Source: Actinomycetota bacterium (lineage in GTDB: Bacteria > Actinomycetota > CADDZG01 > WHSQ01). From it: a DNA stretch of 46,819 nt. This document shows, piece after piece, positions 42,313 through 46,819 of the stretch. Within the stretch, counting starts at the first letter, position 1; each line of letters begins with the position of its first letter. Where the stretch lies: NCBI GenBank assembly GCA_013694625.1, contig JACDCD010000205.1, forward strand, positions 1-46,819. The letters run 5' to 3'. A model generated the notes under the pieces. It did no database searches, was not told the DNA's origin, and saw nothing but the letters and a program-made list of their open reading frames with translations. The position numbers were made by a program, and so were the translations under genes.

Positions 42313-44696
42313 GGGTGAGCTTCAACTGGCTCAGGGAACTGGTCCCGGTTGAAGAGACACCATCGAAGGTCGCGGAGTTGCTGACTCTGTCGGGGACAAA
42401 GGTTGAGGCGATCCACAGGCCGGGCGAATCGATCAATGGCGTGATCGTTGCCGAGGTGATCGATATCGGCGAGCATCCCAACGCAGACAACCTCTCCCTG
42501 GTCGAGGTCCGGATCAACGACGCAGACACCAGGCGCGTCGTGTGCGGGGCCCGCAACTTTGCGGTCGGCGACCACGTGGCGCTTGCACCGGTTGGATCCA
42601 CCCTGCCCGAGATGGCGGTATCGGAGCGCAGGATCCGCGGGGCCATCAGTCAGGGCATGCTGTGCTCGGGCGCAGAGCTCGGGGTTTCCAAAGACCACTC
42701 CGGAATCTTGGTACTGCCGCCGGATTCGGCCGAAGGCGAGGATGTGGTGACGGCGCTGGGACTCGACGACACCATCCTCGAGTTCGAGATCACCTTCAAT
42801 CGCCCCGACTGTCTGGGCATGATCGGAATTGCACGCGAGGTTGCGGCACTCACAGGGACCGAGCTCGAGATGCCCGACGCCGCCCCCGCCACCCCCTCGG
42901 ATGGTGCCTCTCCCGTGGACGTTGCCATTCTGGACCCGTCGGGCTGTCCGCGCTACGTCGCCCGTTATATCGAAGGCCTTCGGACCGGGCCGTCGCCCGG
43001 CTGGATGGCGACGCGCCTCGCCGCGGCCGGCTTCCGTCCCATTTCGAATGTCGTGGACACCACGAACTACATCCTGCTAGAGACGGGCCATCCCATTCAC
43101 GCTTTCGACGCAGACAAAGTTACCGACCACCAGATCGTGGTCCGGCGCGCCGAAGGGGGCGAGTGCATCACTACCCTCGACGGCATCGAGCGCACTTTGG
43201 ACGCAGCCGACCTGATGATCGCAGATCCGTCTCGCGCTCTTGCGATCGCCGGCGTCATGGGCGGCGCGGATTCGGAGGTGACAGAAGGGACCGCCGATGT
43301 GATCCTCGAGTCGGCGTACTTCGATCCAGCGTCGGTGGGCGCGTCAAGCAGACGCCATCTGTTGCGAACAGAAGCTTCCGCTCGCTTCGAGCGCGGCGCG
43401 GACTTCGACGCGGCGCCGTACGCAGCCGCCCGCGCTACAAAGCTCATCGTTCAGCTGGCCGGGGGGCGTCCGTCGGGAGACATGACCGACGCATATCCGG
43501 TCCCACTCGAGCGCCGGAGTATTTCCCTGGCGCCTCGGAAGACGGAGGCTTTGCTCGGCATGAGAATCGCAGCCGCCCGGCAGGTGTCGTATCTGGAGTC
43601 TCTGGGGTTTCGCGTCACGATCGGTGATGAGACTTTGGCTGCGGAAGCGCCGAGTTTCAGACCCGATATCCAGCGCGATGTCGACCTTATCGAGGAGGTT
43701 GCCCGGCTTGCGGGATTCGACGGGCTTCCATCCACGCTCCCGCGCGGCGTTGCGGGTGGGCTGGACAGCAGACAGTTGGCCGAACGGAGGCTTCGCCGCA
43801 CGTTGGCGGCTGCCGGCATGCACGAAGCGTGGACCACCTCGTGGGCTTCGGAGCGCGACCTCGATGCTCTGGCGCTACCCACCGACCATCCCGCACGTTC
43901 AGTGGTCGAGGTCGCCAACCCAATGTCCGAGGACGAACGCCATCTCCGGACGACGCTGCTCCCCGGCCTTCTCCGATCGGCGGCGCACAACCTGGCTCAC
44001 AGGGTCGAAGGCGTGGCCATGTTCGAAATCGCCCGCATTTACAGGCCGACGGGAGGGCTCCCCCAGGAACCCTTGCTGCTGAGCGCGGTCTTCTGCGGGC
44101 TTCACCGGCCGCAGCGGTGGCACGGCCCCGGTGAGCACTGGAGCTTCTGGGCCGCGAAGGGTGTGCTCGAAGCCGTGCTGACCGCCATGGGTGTGGGGGA
44201 GACCGAGTGGTCCAAAGTCACCGGGATGCCCTGGCATCCGACCCGCGCCGCCAATATCACTGCGGCCGGGGTGACTCTCGGGACGATGGGTGAGCTTCAT
44301 CCAGACGTGTGTGAGCGCTTCAAGGTGGAACAGGGGGCTGTCGTCGCCGAGCTCGCACTCGGGCCGCTTGTGGACGCTCAGCCGGGCCGGGTCAAGGTTC
44401 GCGATCTGCCTCGGTTTCCGGCGGCGTACATGGACCTGTCCGTGGTCGTAGAGGAGGCTGTACCGGCGCAAACGGTCGAGACGATCATTCGCCATGCCGG
44501 CGCACCGGAGCTCGTAGAGGTGCGGATGTTCGATCTTTACCGGGGCGAACAGGTGCCCGGGGACCATAAGAGCCTCGCCTACGGGCTCGAGCTCCGGGTC
44601 CCGGACGGGACTCTGACAGACACGCAGGCGAACCAGGTACGCGACCGCGTCATCCGGGCACTGCACGATCAGGCCGGCGCCGAGCTCCGGTCGTAA
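42309..44696 (+). CDS. pheT: Phenylalanyl-tRNA synthetase beta subunit
   Basis: Non-catalytic and editing subunit of PheRS, 795 residues. In order: an N-terminal domain starting MRVSFNWLRELVP, a tRNA-binding OB fold (about 40-150, with GEHPNADNLSLVEV), B3/B4 editing domains (about 205-380), a B5 domain (about 395-470), a core-like region with MSEDERHLRTTLLPGLL, and a C-terminal FDX-ACB anticodon-binding domain (about 700-795, VRMFDLYRGEQVPG). GTG 42309 overlaps the pheS stop by 4 bases. Confidence 0.96.
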   Translation: MRVSFNWLRELVPVEETPSKVAELLTLSGTKVEAIHRPGESINGVIVAEVIDIGEHPNADNLSLVEVRINDADTRRVVCGARNFAVGDHVALAPVGSTLPEMAVSERRIRGAISQGMLCSGAELGVSKDHSGILVLPPDSAEGEDVVTALGLDDTILEFEITFNRPDCLGMIGIAREVAALTGTELEMPDAAPATPSDGASPVDVAILDPSGCPRYVARYIEGLRTGPSPGWMATRLAAAGFRPISNVVDTTNYILLETGHPIHAFDADKVTDHQIVVRRAEGGECITTLDGIERTLDAADLMIADPSRALAIAGVMGGADSEVTEGTADVILESAYFDPASVGASSRRHLLRTEASARFERGADFDAAPYAAARATKLIVQLAGGRPSGDMTDAYPVPLERRSISLAPRKTEALLGMRIAAARQVSYLESLGFRVTIGDETLAAEAPSFRPDIQRDVDLIEEVARLAGFDGLPSTLPRGVAGGLDSRQLAERRLRRTLAAAGMHEAWTTSWASERDLDALALPTDHPARSVVEVANPMSEDERHLRTTLLPGLLRSAAHNLAHRVEGVAMFEIARIYRPTGGLPQEPLLLSAVFCGLHRPQRWHGPGEHWSFWAAKGVLEAVLTAMGVGETEWSKVTGMPWHPTRAANITAAGVTLGTMGELHPDVCERFKVEQGAVVAELALGPLVDAQPGRVKVRDLPRFPAAYMDLSVVVEEAVPAQTVETIIRHAGAPELVEVRMFDLYRGEQVPGDHKSLAYGLELRVPDGTLTDTQANQVRDRVIRALHDQAGAELRS

Positions 44697-44705
44697 AGGG
44701 GGCCG

Positions 44706-45626
44706 ATGGCACGCAAGCGCGATTTCCTTTCGGTGGACGACCTGGCGCCCTCAGAGCTATTGACACTGCTTGATAAGGCGGATGAGTTCAAGGCCCGCCC
44801 CGAAGATGCCGCTGAGCGGATCGCGGGCCGGCAGGTGTTGTTGATCTTCGAGAAGCCATCCACTCGCACGCGTGTGTCTTTCGAGGTTGCAGTCACCTCC
44901 ATGGGCGGGCACGCGATTGTGCTTCGCAGCGACGAGCTGCAGCTTGGCCGAGGCGAGACCGTTCAGGACACCGCGCGTGTGCTGTCTGGTTACGCAGATG
45001 CGATCGTTCTTCGGACCTTCGGGCAAGACCGACTCGAGATGTTCGCAGAGGCCGCCGACGTGCCCGTCGTCAACGCGCTCAGCGACTTCTCGCACCCCTG
45101 CCAGGCTCTCGCAGACCTTCAGACCATCCGCGAGCAGAAGGGAGCGCTCGAGGGGGTTGCGGTGGCCTATCTGGGGGACGGCAACAACGTCGCCCATTCG
45201 TTGATGTTCGCGGGGGCGAAGGCGGGCATGGAGGTGCGCATAGCAAGCCCACCCGGGTACGAACCGTCGGCGCAGGTCGCTGAGCGCTCGAGTCTCATCG
45301 GCGCCGAAACGGGCGGACGGACGACTGTGACCAACGTCGTGGCCGAAGCGGCGAGCGGGGCGGATGTTCTTTACACCGACGTGTGGGCCTCGATGGGCCA
45401 GGAGTCCGAGTCCGGTGAGCGAGCCGAGGTACTTGCCCACTACCGCTTGGACACCGATGCGGTCAACCTCGCCAAAGACGACGTCATCGTCATGCATTGT
45501 CTGCCTGCCCATCGCGACGAGGAGATCGCAGCCGATGTGCTCGACGGGCCGCGCTCAGTGGTGTGGGATCAGGCGGCCAACCGACTGCATACACAAAAGG
45601 CGTTGCTCGCCTGGCTCCTGGACTGA
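44706..45626 (+). CDS. argF: Ornithine carbamoyltransferase
   Basis: Makes citrulline from ornithine and carbamoyl phosphate in arginine synthesis. It has 306 residues with the carbamoyl-phosphate motif STRTR (in FEKPSTRTRVSFEVA), HPCQALADLQT, and the ornithine-side motif HCLPAHRDEEI with the conserved Cys. A G-rich site precedes the ATG by few bases, and it starts 9 bases after pheT. In many actinobacteria argC-argJ-argB-argD come between pheT and argF; here they are missing from this place. Confidence 0.96.
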   Translation: MARKRDFLSVDDLAPSELLTLLDKADEFKARPEDAAERIAGRQVLLIFEKPSTRTRVSFEVAVTSMGGHAIVLRSDELQLGRGETVQDTARVLSGYADAIVLRTFGQDRLEMFAEAADVPVVNALSDFSHPCQALADLQTIREQKGALEGVAVAYLGDGNNVAHSLMFAGAKAGMEVRIASPPGYEPSAQVAERSSLIGAETGGRTTVTNVVAEAASGADVLYTDVWASMGQESESGERAEVLAHYRLDTDAVNLAKDDVIVMHCLPAHRDEEIAADVLDGPRSVVWDQAANRLHTQKALLAWLLD

Positions 45627-45634
45627 GCGGGGGT

Positions 45635-46234
45635 GTGAGGCGGCTGCCCCGGGCGTTTTACTCACGCGACGCCCTTGAGGTCGCCAAGGAGCTGATCGGT
45701 TGCCTGTTCCTCTTTGACGGTCCGGAGGGCCGGGTGGGGGTAAGGCTGGTCGAGGTCGAGGCCTATCGAGGGTCGATCGATCCGGGTTCGCACGGGTATC
45801 GTGGCATGACGGCACGGACGACCGTGATGTTCGGTCCTCCCGGGCGTCTTTATGTCTACTTCACCTATGGCATGCATTGGTGCGCCAATATCGTGTGCGG
45901 TTCACCGGGCCGGGCCGCTGCGGTTCTTCTGCGAGCGGGCGAGCCGGTCGAGGGAATCGAGGTCATAAAGGCTCACCGACCTGCAATCAGAGACGATCGC
46001 CTCCTGACAGCCGGGCCGGCGCGCCTGACTCAGGCGATGGGTATCGACGGGAGGCAAAATGGCGAAAGTTTGTTGCGCGGAGGAGTGCTGTGGTGCGCCG
46101 AGGACCGGCTGACTGAGGAATCGCGCGAATGGATCGTAGCCACTCGCCGGATAGGTCTCACTTTGGGGAAGGGAGACGATCTGCCATGGCGCTTCATGAT
46201 CCGAGGTCACCCGTACGCGTCGCGCAGAGGGTGA
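45635..46234 (+). CDS. mpg: 3-methyladenine DNA glycosylase (AAG/MPG family)
   Basis: Removes alkylated purines from DNA as the first step of base excision repair. It has 199 residues with the N-terminal FYSRDALEVAKELIGC, the catalytic Glu in VRLVEVEAYRG, and MFGPPGRLYVYFTYGMHWCANIV, the typical AAG core. GPARLTQAMGID near residue 130 is also conserved. GTG 45635 is chosen as it gives the usual start MRRLPRAFYSRD; it begins 8 bases after the argF stop. The neighbourhood argF...mpg fits actinobacterial gene order. Confidence 0.93.
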   Translation: MRRLPRAFYSRDALEVAKELIGCLFLFDGPEGRVGVRLVEVEAYRGSIDPGSHGYRGMTARTTVMFGPPGRLYVYFTYGMHWCANIVCGSPGRAAAVLLRAGEPVEGIEVIKAHRPAIRDDRLLTAGPARLTQAMGIDGRQNGESLLRGGVLWCAEDRLTEESREWIVATRRIGLTLGKGDDLPWRFMIRGHPYASRRG

Positions 46235-46602
46235 TCGATTATCCAGTCTGTCGGCGCATTTTCCGGCCTTCCCATGCCGACGTGTTGTTGCGACGCCATG
46301 CACACTGCAGAGCTAGGGGTGCGAGTTGACCGACCGTGGCGGGTGCGCTAGGTTTCGAGAACGGTTGGGAGGCCGTAAGAGTCCGATCATCTGAATCATA
46401 GGGCCGTCGCAGCTTGCGGTGTAGACGTGTGTCTGGCGGGACCTACCAAGTTCCACACCGTGAGCGTGACTGGGGGCGTGGTGAACACGGGGGATGAGAG
46501 GCTATTCGGCTTTTCATGGCCACCTCGGCGCGGTGAGAGTCCACTCCACCGTCGCCGCTCCGTATCAACAGGCGGTGACCGGATTCGGCAAGGGACGTTT
46601 GG
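46235..46602. other. 368-base non-coding region before a secreted-protein gene
   Basis: After the mpg stop this stretch has no convincing gene. It contains the promoter described separately and then a leader of about 240 bases before the GTG at 46603. The leader is GC-rich and has several short self-complementary stretches, but I could not match it to a known riboswitch. Confidence 0.5.
46326..46354 (+). promoter_or_regulatory. Sigma70-type promoter
   Basis: TTGACC (46326-46331) and TAGGTT (46349-46354) are separated by exactly 17 bases, a good match to the housekeeping consensus (TTGACA, TANNNT). Transcription would start near 46361 and run into the secreted-protein gene at 46603. This is the clearest promoter in the window. 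Confidence 0.6.
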
Positions 46603-46819
46603 GTGATCAGGGGACGGCGACAGAGGCATCGTCTGGTGACTGTGTCTCACCTGGCGGTGGTCTTCTCACTCCTGATCTGGATGTTGTCTGGCGGGGCGCT
46701 GGCAGACGAACTGCCGAGCGCCGAAGCCCCGAGCACCGAATCACTCAACCCCCCGAGCGCCGAACCACCCAATGATGGGCCGAGCGCCGAACCACCCAAT
46801 GATGGGCCGAGCGCCGAAC
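46603..46819 (+). CDS. Secreted repeat protein, cut by the window end
   Basis: The first 72 codons of a gene that runs past the end. GTG 46603 is preceded by AAGGGA with 7 bases spacing. The N-terminus is basic (MIRGRRQRHR), then hydrophobic (LAVVFSLLIWML), then has a likely signal peptidase site GALA-DE, so the product is exported. After it come Pro/Ser/Ala/Glu segments and the nonapeptide repeat PSAEPPNDG, encoded by exact 27-base repeats. Nothing of a functional domain is visible yet, so no function is assigned. Cell-wall or peptidoglycan-acting enzymes often have such linkers. Confidence 0.75.
   Translation, partial: MIRGRRQRHRLVTVSHLAVVFSLLIWMLSGGALADELPSAEAPSTESLNPPSAEPPNDGPSAEPPNDGPSAE
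46753..46819 (+). repeat. 27-base tandem repeat, truncated by the window end
   Basis: Two identical units (46753-46779 and 46780-46806) and the first 13 bases of a third. Each encodes PSAEPPNDG. Related but degenerate copies precede them from about 46711 (PSAEAPSTES). The array may continue beyond the window. Confidence 0.9.

Overview
The window reads as chromosomal DNA of a high-GC Gram-positive-type bacterium, most likely an uncultivated member of the Actinomycetota. The signs are strongly GC-biased codons, many GTG/TTG starts, the gene order infC-rpmI-rplT-SpoU methylase-pheS-pheT-argF-mpg, the order metK-priA-def-fmt-rib genes, a PriA without a Walker A motif (typical of actinobacteria), and a DUF1844-like gene beside infC. 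The class cannot be fixed from sequence reading alone. I see no rRNA, tRNA, insertion sequence, prophage or CRISPR array.

Region 1 (about 1-26350) is an accessory cell-surface polysaccharide locus in three transcription blocks. The plus-strand block (31-7617) holds a sugar-nucleotide transferase, a GT2 glycosyltransferase, a Wzz-like chain-length protein, two AlkP-superfamily hydrolases and a Wzx-like flippase. It ends 15 bases from the end of a minus-strand block (17340 down to 7633). That block holds an LhgO-like oxidase, rfbC, an SDR epimerase, rfbD, three more AlkP-superfamily hydrolases and a sulfotransferase, mostly joined by 4-base overlaps. After a minus-strand secreted protein with an Ig-like module comes a third block (19540-26346, plus): a sixth AlkP-superfamily protein, a Wzy/O-antigen-ligase-like polymerase, a fused GT4-GT2 glycosyltransferase, a second sulfotransferase and a membrane-anchored protein of uncertain, perhaps glycosidase-like, type. 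The most unusual feature is six soluble AlkP-superfamily paralogues sharing a C-terminal tail, next to two sulfotransferases. I infer that the locus makes a rhamnose-containing, probably sulfated glycan that undergoes phosphate- or sulfate-ester processing. The AlkP substrates are unknown.

Region 2 (26368-37884) passes into housekeeping genes. A minus-strand aminoglycoside-phosphotransferase-fold kinase with an unusual N-terminal half is followed on the plus strand by a PASTA-containing pseudokinase, metK, priA, def, fmt and the riboflavin genes ribD-ribE-ribBA-ribH, closely packed.

Region 3 (37885-46819) holds a cold-shock protein with a hairpin terminator, a divergent promoter serving a DUF1844-like gene and the infC operon, and then infC-rpmI-rplT-SpoU methylase-pheS-pheT-argF-mpg. 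The infC leader contains a terminator/antiterminator arrangement, and infC starts with ATA. fmt and the SpoU methylase also lack ordinary start codons at their full-length N-termini. The window ends inside a secreted, repeat-containing protein that has its own recognisable promoter.
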